From: Rhizobiaceae bacterium
GTDB lineage: Bacteria; Pseudomonadota; Alphaproteobacteria; Rhizobiales; Rhizobiaceae
Reading direction: 5' to 3'
Length of the DNA stretch: 64,000 nucleotides
NCBI GenBank assembly: GCA_029212415.1
Contig: JARGOF010000002.1
Span: forward strand, 72,877 to 136,876
Under the pieces are notes generated by a model. It saw only the letters and a list, made by a program, of their open reading frames with translations, was not told the DNA's origin and made no database searches. Below are positions 16,101 to 24,593 of the stretch, in pieces. The position numbers and the translations under genes are program-made. The number at the start of each line of letters is the position of its first letter. Positions within the stretch are counted from its first letter, which is position 1.

Positions 16101-18708
16101 CGTTGCCAAAGCCTGTTCTCCGGCGGTGCCTGCTGCCAACGGGGGCGGCCCATGGACCGTTCAATGCAGTGTGACAATCAGCGGAACAGATCTGCCTGCC
16201 GGGCAGCTGATCCGCCTTTCTGACGAATTGACGGGCCTTGGCCTGAATGCTGCGACGAGTGGTGGTTTCATTCCGGGACCATTTGCCAACAACAATTGCG
16301 GTGGAAGTGCAATCACCGGCGGTATCGCCGCAGCCTGTGATCTCACCACTGACGACATCACCAACAATGGTGGCTCCTTGACGTTCCCCTATACGGGCAC
16401 TCTGAATGGCCCTGGCGGACGCTCATATCCGGGCTTCAAATACCCGCAGAACTGTGCATTCGCATCCATTGCGGGCATTGGCCTGAATGCGCCGGCAAAC
16501 GGCAAGGTCTGTGTTCAAATTCCCATTGAGCCCAAAGCGATTGCCGTATTGAACGATAATGTTCTCATTCCAAATCCGGTTGGTGGCGACGGATCGCCGG
16601 TGTTGGATGAAGCAATCGGTGTCCTGATCCCCAATATTTTCACACCGGAGGGAGGTGGCGGCGGCACCACTGCGTCCTGCAGCCTGGACACACTTTACGT
16701 CGTGGATACCTCCGGTTCGATGTCCTATCAAAATCGCATGAACAATGTGAAGGCTGCGCTTGGCGGTGCCTATGCCGCTTTTGAAGGCAATGGTTCGGCT
16801 GCATCCCTCATTTCCTTCAAGTACGACAGTCAGATTCTGGTCAATCCTGCGGAGGTGTTGCCGTCACAAAATCTCTCTCAAATGACCCAGGCTCTCTATG
16901 CTGCTGGTGGCACAAATTGGCGAAATGCTTTTCTTGATGCGCGAACAGTCGTCATCAGTGCAACCAAAAAGCCTTTGGTGTTGTTCATCACGGATGGCGC
17001 GGGCGGCAATGTGAACCCGCAAATAATTGCTTCGATACGCAATGAGGGCAGTCGCATCATAGGCATCATCATTGGCAATGGCCTGCAACCGGGAAGCCTG
17101 TCCAACGTGCTGGGCCCAAATGTGCTGACAGCCAATGCCAACACCCCGATCGATCCATTCACGGCAGATGTCATTGTCATTCCTTCGGTACAGGACTCAT
17201 TGGCAGTCTTTCAGAAAATCGAGGAGGCCTATTGTCCCGGCAATGAAAAATCGGCGGGTCCAGCATTGCTGGCAGCACAAAAGGCACTCCAGAACATTCC
17301 GCTCTCAACCGTGAGCGAGCCAGTTGAAGATGTTGTGTTCGACGATCAAGGCGAACAATCGGCAGCAACACCAGGAGTAAAACCAGCAGCAGGACCTGAC
17401 CTTGAACTGGTGAAAAAGTCTTCCGGCCTGTGCCGTATTGATCGTGGCAACCAGAGCTATCAATGCCCGTTCAATATCGAGATCTCGAACAGGGGGAAAG
17501 TCCCCTATATCGGGCCACTCGTCATGGTGGATGATTTTGGCAAAGGCGGCCTTCGTGCTGTCAAATCATCCGGTGCAGGCTGGCAGCTCGAACAGCATGA
17601 AAAGATCGGCATCATGGGCTTGCATGGCAATGTGCTGCTGGCGCCGGGACAAAAGACAATTATCAGAACGACTGTGATTGTTGAGGGGCAACGTCGCGGC
17701 GGCCAGTTTGAAAACTGCGCTATCCTCGGCGTGCCGGAAGATGATGAATGGGCAACAATGCTTGTTCAGCAGATCATGAATACGCGCGGCATCAATGTGG
17801 GTGCAGCAGATGGCAAGATGGGTCCGAAAACCCGCCGTGGTCTGGCGCAGTTGCGCCAGCAGTTGAACCTGCCGCCGTCAGATCAGGTTGATGATGGTCT
17901 GTTTGCGAAACTCGGTCTTTCAAGACAACGCCCCGGAACGCAATCCTGTGCAATGGTGCCATTGCAGCCCATGCAAGCGCCGATTGAAAACCCGGCGACT
18001 GGAATTCCCGGACCCGCCCCGGAGTATATCGCACCAAAACCGTCTGTTCAGTGCGATCCGGTGACAACGGTGCAACGTGGCAACAGCTGTGTGTGTCGTT
18101 TCAGCCGCATGCAGCAGGCAACACCATCAAGCTGTGGCTGTATTCGCGGTCATGAACTCATAGCCGGGAAGGGGTGTTTCCGTCCGACAACAAACAATCC
18201 GCCTGCAGGGCCAAAACCAGCCGAGCAGCCGGAGACACAACCTCGCCCGAAACCACAGACGCTGGCGTGTGATGCGGTATCGACGCGGCAAGATGGCAAT
18301 CGTTGCATTTGCAAAATACCCGGCGCTGCCATGGTTAGCCGCACCCAATGCGCTTGTCCTGCCGGGACAAAACTCGACAATAGAAAGGGTTGCATAAAGG
18401 TGGATGCGCCGCGGCCGGTGCCTGCAGATCCGAAACCGGCAGACCCGAAACCGGCAGACCCGAAACCGGCAGATCCGAAACCGGCAGACCCGAAACCGGC
18501 GCTGAAATGCGATCCCAAAACGACACGAGCACGCGGTGACCGGTGTGTGTGCCTGTACGACAATATGAAAAATCGCAACAGGACATCATGCGCATGTCCC
18601 AGCGGCACCCGGTTTGAAGCAGGTGCCGGCTGCATGGCAATAGGCCGCCCGCAAAATCCGAAGGCAGTCATCAAGGAATTGCTTCTGCGCAATCCGCTCA
18701 AACAATGA
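13108..18708 (+). CDS. giant secreted multidomain protein: repeated Cys-containing beta modules, vWA, peptidoglycan-binding-like and Cys-rich repeats
   Basis: 1866 residues. The ATG at 13108 has GAAGGA upstream; an ATG at 13153 gives a shorter signal peptide. Signal region: CLAALGAVLLSASASPTGAQA. Seven modules follow, starting near residues 272, 406, 566, 706, 841, 997 and 1432. The first six begin with a variant of ITKTC and have a second Cys strand such as WNCEIAV, like DUF11-type beta domains; the seventh is divergent. A vWA domain lies at about 1190-1375, with MIDAS DTSGSMS, GGTNW and FITDGAGG. A PG_binding_1-like helix bundle lies at about 1550-1606 (GAADGKMGPKTRRGLAQL). Three Cys-rich repeats of about 45 residues follow (1648, 1719, 1800), and five PADPK units separate the last two. 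It is probably a cell-surface or secreted adhesion/envelope protein; no sorting signal or autotransporter barrel is seen. Function unknown. Confidence 0.85.
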   Translation: MAERFSQSLPQRTSIMHRAITCLAALGAVLLSASASPTGAQAQSLLVNGDFEAQPVGVGNHAYQQINGWIVGTLYTASNGYVPVHLNKGNLVGVDGSIGANWGTPPSDASGMSGVRHYLDSMGSAYAWQHFTAPCSGLARASMAFSSRSMVSWAISTAAFSWSARQGGPVLLGQSNVSRPDVAELIAEQTFESVSFSGGTPPDYWTTFDFTKQLQAGQLYTFVVRLPENANLDNASVTMVDVCPMTAAEDGPLTHVAGSLVDLQSLNPDQIAITKTCAAPVAGIQNGNLGHVWNCEIAVETQQAPFTGSLTVTDTPTQNYSNTSGVLISMASAETGVDCSAGQSCTIDGAAFDGNDTIDIQTFVETTGDATSYQAQNCSAGSYASGAGQPQAIDGNCVQASFTPRLDVTKTCDPVKAVSSGPMTLNCQITVTGSNLPTGSYATVLDGFGAPSGSANVVGGLLGGPTNISSNEPWSCADSNAPSPVGLCELSAVDLFNAGGTSIINTTFQFEVGPDTPQVANCAVEQIAPVSIIKEFGQKKSKQALPDYCVAIDVPSPVVDTKLESVRFSKRCATPVQGVHDGAQGYFWNCSIQANVQPTPFNGTLTISEDASNISSGQAEFVSASLPCNGIGTDMLSCVVDGNTMSQPQPLSVQLFTEVVSNEKPIKWQNCVSGRAQSGASTMNSGRTCFETLIEPPVIISTPPKLSLKKSCVGPTAFNDGQRYICTIQVSNTGGPVTTPLTLEELFTNLAGTPATDYLFVLQGTTGWACETAPFANGANCEISPADFNANSGHQISGMFLIPNGVLAEQDFRNCATLTANGKPIANAECVEIVEPTGETTFDIEKLCKPEGPRREFSKGNWVQPFACTLTVTTNGVPFSYPIYVSDAMSYGAFSGNALVGPLSSSDPWQCVQPPFAAPGQGNQPACAIQGNDFPHVTGSSTINFTMTVQGNVADQFGAENCGNIYTSIPADGSEPTPQAQSCVTIVEPPQMDKPTLDVAKACSPAVPAANGGGPWTVQCSVTISGTDLPAGQLIRLSDELTGLGLNAATSGGFIPGPFANNNCGGSAITGGIAAACDLTTDDITNNGGSLTFPYTGTLNGPGGRSYPGFKYPQNCAFASIAGIGLNAPANGKVCVQIPIEPKAIAVLNDNVLIPNPVGGDGSPVLDEAIGVLIPNIFTPEGGGGGTTASCSLDTLYVVDTSGSMSYQNRMNNVKAALGGAYAAFEGNGSAASLISFKYDSQILVNPAEVLPSQNLSQMTQALYAAGGTNWRNAFLDARTVVISATKKPLVLFITDGAGGNVNPQIIASIRNEGSRIIGIIIGNGLQPGSLSNVLGPNVLTANANTPIDPFTADVIVIPSVQDSLAVFQKIEEAYCPGNEKSAGPALLAAQKALQNIPLSTVSEPVEDVVFDDQGEQSAATPGVKPAAGPDLELVKKSSGLCRIDRGNQSYQCPFNIEISNRGKVPYIGPLVMVDDFGKGGLRAVKSSGAGWQLEQHEKIGIMGLHGNVLLAPGQKTIIRTTVIVEGQRRGGQFENCAILGVPEDDEWATMLVQQIMNTRGINVGAADGKMGPKTRRGLAQLRQQLNLPPSDQVDDGLFAKLGLSRQRPGTQSCAMVPLQPMQAPIENPATGIPGPAPEYIAPKPSVQCDPVTTVQRGNSCVCRFSRMQQATPSSCGCIRGHELIAGKGCFRPTTNNPPAGPKPAEQPETQPRPKPQTLACDAVSTRQDGNRCICKIPGAAMVSRTQCACPAGTKLDNRKGCIKVDAPRPVPADPKPADPKPADPKPADPKPADPKPALKCDPKTTRARGDRCVCLYDNMKNRNRTSCACPSGTRFEAGAGCMAIGRPQNPKAVIKELLLRNPLKQ
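18424..18498 (+). repeat. five tandem 15-bp units encoding PADPK repeats
   Basis: Unit GCAGAYCCGAAACCG is repeated five times without interruption inside the giant gene; units 1 and 4 have T and the others C at the sixth base. It encodes a Pro/Asp/Lys linker between the second and third Cys-rich repeats. Near-identity at synonymous positions points to recent slippage, so copy number probably varies between strains. Confidence 0.93.
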
Positions 18709-18711
18709 AGG

Positions 18712-18729
18712 TGCGGGCCTCGGCCCGCA
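18712..18729 (+). terminator. GC-rich hairpin after the giant gene
   Basis: TGCGGGC (18712-18718), loop CTCG, GCCCGCA (18723-18729), three bases after the stop. A second hairpin follows, GCCAGCCCGCA and TGTGGGTTGGC, pairing through two G-U pairs (about 18733-18759). No T-run follows either, so termination would be inefficient or Rho-dependent. They may instead protect the long transcript or weaken expression of the downstream SH3 gene. Confidence 0.5.
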
Positions 18730-18800
18730 TCTGCCAGCCCGCATCCGTTGTGGGTTGGCGGGATCAAATGTTTCACACTGAACCTTAAGGGCGCTGGGCC

Positions 18801-20033
18801 ATGATACGAACATTCACAAAAATCGCCTGTCTGACAGCCTTGCTGATGACGGCAACGGCCATGACAACACCATCATCTGCACAGGTTGATAACAGACAGC
18901 AGGTCGTTGATATCAAGCGCGGCGACAGTCTGAATGTGCGCATGGGGCCGGGGTCACAATTTCAAGATATTGGTGACATCAAACGCAACCAATATGTTCC
19001 GGTGCTCGGCTATGATACGACAGGGCGCTGGGCGAAGGTGTTCTGGCGCAATCGGGAAGCATGGGTTTCCGCACAATATCTGAGCGGCGGTATCGGCGGC
19101 CGAAATCTGAACGCCAACAATGCAAGCAATTCTGCGACCTATGCGCCGGGTCTTGGTCCACACGTTGTATCCGGCGTATTGGCTGATGATCCGCGCGGCC
19201 TGGCGCTGCGCCGAGGCCCCGGTACAAAATTCCAGCTTGAACAATATCTGGGCGATCATGTTGAGGTCTTTGTTGTCTCCAGAAGTGCCAATGGCAATTG
19301 GGCCTTTATCAAATTCAGCAATGGCACCGGCTATGTCTGGACCAAATACCTGCAGCCGATTGGTGGCGGCCAATCGGGCCAGACCGCCAATGGTGGCAAT
19401 CAGAACAATGGCGGCAATTCAAACAATCAGAGCGGTCAGGGCGCTGGCGGTGCGCAGATGCAAACCCCTGTGCCTGCGCCCGATGGCCTGCCGCTCCCTG
19501 CCGTGTTCAGCGTGACAAATGTTCAGGCCGGTGACCTGTTGAACGTGCGTGCGCAAGCCAGCCCCTCAGCGCCCATTCTGTCTGGCTACCGGCCCAATGC
19601 ACCTGTCGTGGTTCTCGCCTATCTGGCCAATGGTTGGGCGCAGATCAGCATTGGCGAAACCCTTGGCTATGTGAATGGCAATTTTCTCACCCGCGGCGGC
19701 GGTGTGCAAACACAAAGCGGTATGCAGCTCGGCCTGATATGCCGCGGCACCGAACCGTTCTGGACCCTGAAAATGGATGATGACGGGACAGTCACCTATG
19801 AATCACTGGTCAATGGTGCTGAACAACCTGCATCGCTGAACCTTGCCGCAGCATCCACCATCACCAATTCCTATCCTTATCATTTTGGTGCGCCGCCCTA
19901 TTCAGGAACAATGACGCAGCAGGTTTGCAGTGATGGCATGTCCGACATTCAATATGGATGGGGCATGACACTGATAAAGCCAAAGCAAGGCGGCGGATGG
20001 GAGACCTTGAACGGCTGTTGCACCCTGCAATAG
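18801..20033 (+). CDS. secreted triple-SH3b protein with C-terminal EPFW (COG3650-like) domain
   Basis: 410 residues with a signal peptide (LTALLMTATAMTTPSSAQV). Three bacterial SH3 domains lie at about 35-95, 120-185 and 235-295, seen in GDSLNVRMGPGSQF, GLALRRGPGTKF and GDLLNVRAQASPS. A Gly/Asn/Gln-rich linker lies between the second and third. The C-terminal 100 residues begin LICRGTEPFWTLKM, like the COG3650 envelope-protein domain, with paired cysteines (CRGTE, QQVCSDG, GCC). SH3b domains usually bind peptidoglycan peptides, so a periplasmic or wall-associated role is likely. It follows the giant gene by 92 bp on the same strand and may act with it. Confidence 0.87.
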   Translation: MIRTFTKIACLTALLMTATAMTTPSSAQVDNRQQVVDIKRGDSLNVRMGPGSQFQDIGDIKRNQYVPVLGYDTTGRWAKVFWRNREAWVSAQYLSGGIGGRNLNANNASNSATYAPGLGPHVVSGVLADDPRGLALRRGPGTKFQLEQYLGDHVEVFVVSRSANGNWAFIKFSNGTGYVWTKYLQPIGGGQSGQTANGGNQNNGGNSNNQSGQGAGGAQMQTPVPAPDGLPLPAVFSVTNVQAGDLLNVRAQASPSAPILSGYRPNAPVVVLAYLANGWAQISIGETLGYVNGNFLTRGGGVQTQSGMQLGLICRGTEPFWTLKMDDDGTVTYESLVNGAEQPASLNLAAASTITNSYPYHFGAPPYSGTMTQQVCSDGMSDIQYGWGMTLIKPKQGGGWETLNGCCTLQ

Positions 20034-20277
20034 GACATTCTGCTCTTGATACCGGCGATTTGACCCAGGCAATCCTGGTTTCAGGTCATAACATCGTTGC
20101 TGGAAACAATGTCATGACCGCCTCTCTGTTTGGCCTGCTGCCCCGTCGGCAAACCGTTTCACACTTTTCGGGAAGCGGTAAAGGCAGATTGCGTGCCGTG
20201 CGGCTTTTGATTGATAGGCACAAATGGGCACGCCGCTGGCAGCGGCAACGAAGCGTGATCAGCGGCCTGTCGGAAAT

Positions 20278-21426
20278 TCACACCTCGGCCGTGACGGGGT
20301 CGTAGGCAAGCAGGCCACGATCCATCGCCGGCTTGCGCGTCTTTTCCGGGTTCTGAAGCGCGCGTCCCTCTTCCCGCGACAGGAGCTGAACGCGGTTGCC
20401 GCGCTCCTTGCGCGCACCCTCATAGCGCCGCAGCGCCTCGCTTACCTCGCTGGAAGCAGCGAAAGCCCGGCCCAGCAGCAATGCATCCTCAATGGCCAGA
20501 CAGGCCCCTTGCCCGAGGAAGGGCGTCATCGGATGGGCTGCGTCCCCCAGCATGCCGACCCGGCCGATTGTCCAGTTGGCCAGTGGCTCACGATCCCTTA
20601 GACCCCATTTGAACAGCTGCCCTTGCGGAATCTTGTGAATGAGGTCAACAAAGCAGGGTGCGTATTGCGCAAAGGATTCCGCAAACTCCTGGTTCGTGGC
20701 GGGGATGGCCCAGCCTTCCTCTTGCCAGGTTTCCGACTGTGCAACACCGATCAGGTTCATGATGCTGCCGCCGCGCAGCGGATAGTGCATCAGATAACGT
20801 TTTGGTCCGGCGTGCAATCCGTAGCCGATGTCCAGCACTTGCTCGGGCACGCGTTCAATCGGGATCAGGGAACGGAAAGCAACCTGGCCGGCAAACGACG
20901 GCGCTTCGCCAGGGAACAATTGCGAGCGGATTGTCGAGGCATTTCCATCAGCGCCGATCAGCACGTCGCCACGATCCGCGAAGCCATTGGCAAAGCGCAC
21001 CGAGACACCATCATCATCCTGCTCGAGACCGACAAATTCGTGTGCAGCGTGCAGGGCATCACCATCATTGGCTTGCACGGCTTGCATCAGCAGGCCATGC
21101 AGATCGGCGCGATGCACCTGCAGTGTCGGCAAGCCGTAGCGCTCGGCAATCGTGGCGTTCAAGATTTCCCGCAGGGTTTCACCCGTGGCGTAGTTGCCCC
21201 AGCGCATGACTGGCACGCAGCTTGACCGTGCCTGCAGGTCTTCATCTACTCCCAAATCGCGCAGAGCTTTTCGCGCATTTGCGGTGATAACGACACCGGC
21301 TCCGATCTCCCGGATTTCTGCTGCTCGTTCATAGATGGCGACCTTGAAGCCACGGCGCTGGAGCGCCAGGCTTGCAGCGAGGCCACCGATACCGGCACCG
21401 ATGACGATGATTCGAGTTTTGTTCAT
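20278..21426 (-). CDS. FAD-dependent aromatic-ring monooxygenase (salicylate/3-hydroxybenzoate hydroxylase-like)
   Basis: 382 residues from the ATG at 21426. It is a group A flavoprotein monooxygenase with GXGXXG motif IIVIGAGIGGLAASLALQ at the N-terminus, the DG motif in VLIGADGNASTIRSQL (about residue 165) and the GD motif MLGDAAHPMTPFLGQGACLA (about 285). It uses NAD(P)H and O2 to hydroxylate an aromatic or similar substrate. It is closest by eye to salicylate 1-monooxygenase and 3-hydroxybenzoate 6-hydroxylase types. It sits 133 bp downstream of the TRAP permease on the same strand, so the transporter probably imports its substrate. No ring-cleavage dioxygenase is seen nearby. Confidence 0.9.
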   Translation of the reverse strand: MNKTRIIVIGAGIGGLAASLALQRRGFKVAIYERAAEIREIGAGVVITANARKALRDLGVDEDLQARSSCVPVMRWGNYATGETLREILNATIAERYGLPTLQVHRADLHGLLMQAVQANDGDALHAAHEFVGLEQDDDGVSVRFANGFADRGDVLIGADGNASTIRSQLFPGEAPSFAGQVAFRSLIPIERVPEQVLDIGYGLHAGPKRYLMHYPLRGGSIMNLIGVAQSETWQEEGWAIPATNQEFAESFAQYAPCFVDLIHKIPQGQLFKWGLRDREPLANWTIGRVGMLGDAAHPMTPFLGQGACLAIEDALLLGRAFAASSEVSEALRRYEGARKERGNRVQLLSREEGRALQNPEKTRKPAMDRGLLAYDPVTAEV

Positions 21427-21559
21427 TGAGCGCACTCTTTCAGGGGACTGATTGACGAGATTTGACCGATCCAATCGTGCAAGTCCCGATTGCGGGTGGC
21501 CTTGAACACGCGAGCCCCACGGCAGGTCAGGAAGGGTATCGATGCAGGATGACGCTGGC

Positions 21560-23449
21560 TCATGGACCGGATCCTTTGGTTGACAGGACAGGGGCTGAGG
21601 CTTTCCTGCTTTGCATCCGAGCGAAGAAAAAGGTTATCGGAACGGCTAAAAATGCAATGACAATCGCTTCGCTCGAGGCGGGCGCAAAGACCGCAGTGCT
21701 GGCTCCTATGACGATCGACAAACCAAAGGCGACAATCCGCATCAACCGCCCTCCATAGGCGTCCGGATTTGCAAGGACCTCAGCCAGGACAAAGCCTGCC
21801 GCAATGATGGTGACAACGGAGATTGCAATTTCTTGCCAGGTTCCCTCCATCAGCAAAGCCGGGTTGAAGGCAAAGACAAATGGCAACAGATAGGCCGTGA
21901 TGGCCAGCTTGATCCCCGTGATGCCTGTGCTCCACATATCGGACTTGGCAATCGTCGCAGCGGCATAGGAGGCGATCGCCACGGGCGGCGTCAGCATCGA
22001 AAGCAGACCGAAATAGAAGATGAACAGGTGCGCCGACATTTCGTAAATGCCCGCTTTGATCAATGCGGGAGCCAGCAGCACGGATATCACCACATAAACC
22101 CCGGTCGTGGGCATCCCGACACCAAGCACGACGGCGAGCAGCGCCGTTGCCAGCAGCAAGGCCACAATGCCGCCACTGGCCGCAATCTTGCCCAGTGCAA
22201 GGGTCAGTGAAAATCCAAGACCCGTGACATTGATTGTACCGATGATAATTCCGGCCAGAGCACTGACCAGAAGCACCGGGATCAATGAACGGCCGCTTAC
22301 CAGCAGGATATTGCCGAGGAATGTCAGCGACAGCATTTCCCTTGGCGCGCGCATCAGGTTCAGGGTCAATGCAGCGATTGAGGCATAGATGGCAGATTTT
22401 CCGGGCGAATATCCCTGGAAAAACAGAAACCATATGAGAACCCCCAAGGGGGCGATCAGAGGCCACGATCCCTTCAGGGCGTCCATCACTTTGGGCAGGG
22501 TTTCGCGTGGCTCTCCTTCGATCCCGTGGGCGGCCGCATAACGGTCCACCTGCCGGTAAAGCAGATAGTAATAAAACAGTGCCGGAAGAAACGCCGCCAC
22601 AACCACGTCCCGGTAGCCGACCTGCAGGAATTCGGCGATGACAAAAGCAGTCGCCCCCATCACCGGAGGGGCGATCTGTCCGCCGTTGGAGGCGACGGCC
22701 TCAATCGCCGCTGCATAGCGCGATGGATACCCTGCCTTTTTCATCATCGGAATGGTGACGACGCCGGTCGACATGACGTTTGCCACTGTTGATCCTGACA
22801 GCGTGCCAAAGAGGGATGATGCAAGGATGGCGACCTTGGCGGGGCCGCCCCGGCGGTGCCCCATCAGTGACAGGGCCAATCGGGTCATCGCTTCGCTACC
22901 GCCAACCGCCGTGAGTACGGACCCGAATATGATGAAACCCATGATTTGATTGGCGGCGACATTCAGCACCAGCCCGGGAACGCCATTGGAGTCGCCGTAC
23001 AGATAAAGAAGATAGCGCGCCGGCTTGAGATAGGCGGCTTCAAAGAGTCCTGGCGCGGTCCATCCGACGAACCCATAGAGGGTAAAACACAGTCCAAGCA
23101 GCGCCAGCACCAGACCGCAGTTGCGCCGTGTGACTTCAATCAAGCCTGCAATTGCAAAAAAGGCAGGAACCCATTTTTCGGGACCGCGAGACGCGGCGGT
23201 CAGCATCCAGGCTTCATAGTTCCACGCAAGCCAGAACCACCCTGCAAGGGATGACAATCCCAAAAACAGGTCAAACAGGCGCCATCGACGACCCAGCGGA
23301 TGGGCGAAAAAGCCGCCGAAAACTGCAACGCCCAGCACAACGGCCAGATATTGCTCTGTCAGGAAAACAAAACCCAGTCGCTCCGGGATGTTGAGGATCC
23401 AAAAGATCCCCAACACCGGGAGGAGAGCCGTCAAATAGGATGACTTCAC
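21560..23449 (-). CDS. TRAP transporter fused 4TM/12TM permease (TAXI-associated)
   Basis: 629 residues from a GTG at 23449 with GGAGC upstream. It fuses the small DctQ-like N-terminal part (about residues 1-140) to the large DctM-like part, as is usual for permeases working with TAXI binding proteins. Signatures include SLFGTLSGSTVANVMSTGVV, IEAVASNGGQIAPPVMGATA and LGVGMPTTGVYVVISVLLAPAL. It imports a solute with Na+ or H+. It lies 26 bp downstream of the TAXI binding-protein gene. Confidence 0.94.
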   Translation of the reverse strand: MKSSYLTALLPVLGIFWILNIPERLGFVFLTEQYLAVVLGVAVFGGFFAHPLGRRWRLFDLFLGLSSLAGWFWLAWNYEAWMLTAASRGPEKWVPAFFAIAGLIEVTRRNCGLVLALLGLCFTLYGFVGWTAPGLFEAAYLKPARYLLYLYGDSNGVPGLVLNVAANQIMGFIIFGSVLTAVGGSEAMTRLALSLMGHRRGGPAKVAILASSLFGTLSGSTVANVMSTGVVTIPMMKKAGYPSRYAAAIEAVASNGGQIAPPVMGATAFVIAEFLQVGYRDVVVAAFLPALFYYYLLYRQVDRYAAAHGIEGEPRETLPKVMDALKGSWPLIAPLGVLIWFLFFQGYSPGKSAIYASIAALTLNLMRAPREMLSLTFLGNILLVSGRSLIPVLLVSALAGIIIGTINVTGLGFSLTLALGKIAASGGIVALLLATALLAVVLGVGMPTTGVYVVISVLLAPALIKAGIYEMSAHLFIFYFGLLSMLTPPVAIASYAAATIAKSDMWSTGITGIKLAITAYLLPFVFAFNPALLMEGTWQEIAISVVTIIAAGFVLAEVLANPDAYGGRLMRIVAFGLSIVIGASTAVFAPASSEAIVIAFLAVPITFFFARMQSRKASAPVLSTKGSGP

Positions 23450-23475
23450 AACAACGCTCCGATCGTTGGCGGGCG

Positions 23476-24474
23476 TTAGTTCAAGGACGCTTCGTGCTTT
23501 TTGTTATCTTCGGTCCACATGTCGCGCTCTTCGAAAAAGCGCACTGCAGCCGGATGATAGGGGACCGTATTGGTCGGCAGTGAAAGCAGCTCCTGTTTGG
23601 CGGCGCGCATCGGAGGGTAGTCCTTGGTGAGTTGCGGCAGAGAGTCGTATAGCGACGCCAGAATGGCGGTGGCATCCTCATCAGAAAGTGACGCACTGGT
23701 GGTCAGATACACATCATAGGCTCCGACCGTGACCGGCTCGGTCACTTCCGGCATACGCGCGCTGGGCGCGACGGTTAACAGGTACATGCCCGGTAGAATG
23801 CTGTCGATATTCTCGTCCGTTGCGCCTTCACCCGTGATCGACAGGTAGCGAATGCCTCCGGGGATGGTGGCGTGCGCTTGCTGCGTCAGCGGAATGCCAA
23901 CGGCGATCCCGGTCGCATCCAGCGTACCTTCGGTAAGCCCGTCCATGCCTTGTTTTAGACCGGCAACTGTCACCGGTTTGACGTCTTCCAGAGACAGGCC
24001 GCCTGCCTGAAGAATCGCACGGTTCGCCAGACCGAGAGACGCGATTGCGGAATATTTTGTGACCGCGCGGCTTCCTTTCAGATCCGCCACATCTGTAAAT
24101 CCGGAGTTCGCTCGTACGGCAAGGCCCAGACGCAGAGGAAAAAGCCGCGCCAGAACGCGCATGTCTTTATTGGCCTCATTGCCGAAGTCGCCGCGATACA
24201 TGCCGCCGACATCAAGGGCGGAATTCAAACCGATGGAGACCTCTCCTGATTCGATCAATGGAATATAGACAGATGAACCGGAAAAGGGCTGAACGGTGAC
24301 TTGCCGGTTCAAGCTCTCCTGCAGCGCGGCGGCGATCCCGCTGCCGATGGTGTAATAGAGTGAGCCCTGCGGGTTGGTTCCAAGGGTGATGCGCGCCTGC
24401 GCCGAAGCCAAGGTGCAAAACCCGAATACTGCGGCCATCGCGATCGCCGTTCTGGCAAAATTCCGTTTGATCAT
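23476..24474 (-). CDS. TAXI-family TRAP transporter solute-binding protein
   Basis: 332 residues from an ATG with GGGAGAAG upstream. The signal peptide is AIAMAAVFGFCTLASA. The mature protein opens with RITLGTNPQGSLYYTIGSGI, the TAXI hallmark of a Gly-rich first loop with a paired Tyr, and has IGLNSALDVGGMYRGDFGNE. The C-terminal segment (DEDATAILASLYDSLPQLT) also fits. It delivers the substrate to the fused permease. The gene is divergent from a LysR gene at 24594, with TGCAATATATATGCA between them as a likely operator. Confidence 0.93.
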   Translation of the reverse strand: MIKRNFARTAIAMAAVFGFCTLASAQARITLGTNPQGSLYYTIGSGIAAALQESLNRQVTVQPFSGSSVYIPLIESGEVSIGLNSALDVGGMYRGDFGNEANKDMRVLARLFPLRLGLAVRANSGFTDVADLKGSRAVTKYSAIASLGLANRAILQAGGLSLEDVKPVTVAGLKQGMDGLTEGTLDATGIAVGIPLTQQAHATIPGGIRYLSITGEGATDENIDSILPGMYLLTVAPSARMPEVTEPVTVGAYDVYLTTSASLSDEDATAILASLYDSLPQLTKDYPPMRAAKQELLSLPTNTVPYHPAAVRFFEERDMWTEDNKKHEASLN

Positions 24475-24560
24475 TCTCTTCTCCCTAAGTCAGAGCGCAT
24501 CTTTTTGGCGCTTCATCAGAAAAGATAACATGGGCAGAATTCGATTTTGCTGAAATGATG

Positions 24561-24575
24561 TGCAATATATATGCA
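24561..24575. promoter_or_regulatory. candidate LysR site between TAXI operon and LysR gene
   Basis: TGCAATATATATGCA is a near-palindrome (TGCA at both ends) centred about 25 bp upstream of the LysR start, in the 119-bp divergent interval. LysR proteins typically bind T-N11-A palindromes in such positions. Spacing here is slightly longer, so this is a suggestion only. Confidence 0.4.
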
Positions 24576-24593
24576 GTTGCTTTATGAATAGAT

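Noticed and set aside
18424-18498. Short tandem repeat as a CRISPR-like array
   Set aside because: Units are contiguous without spacers, in frame, and encode a Pro-rich linker.
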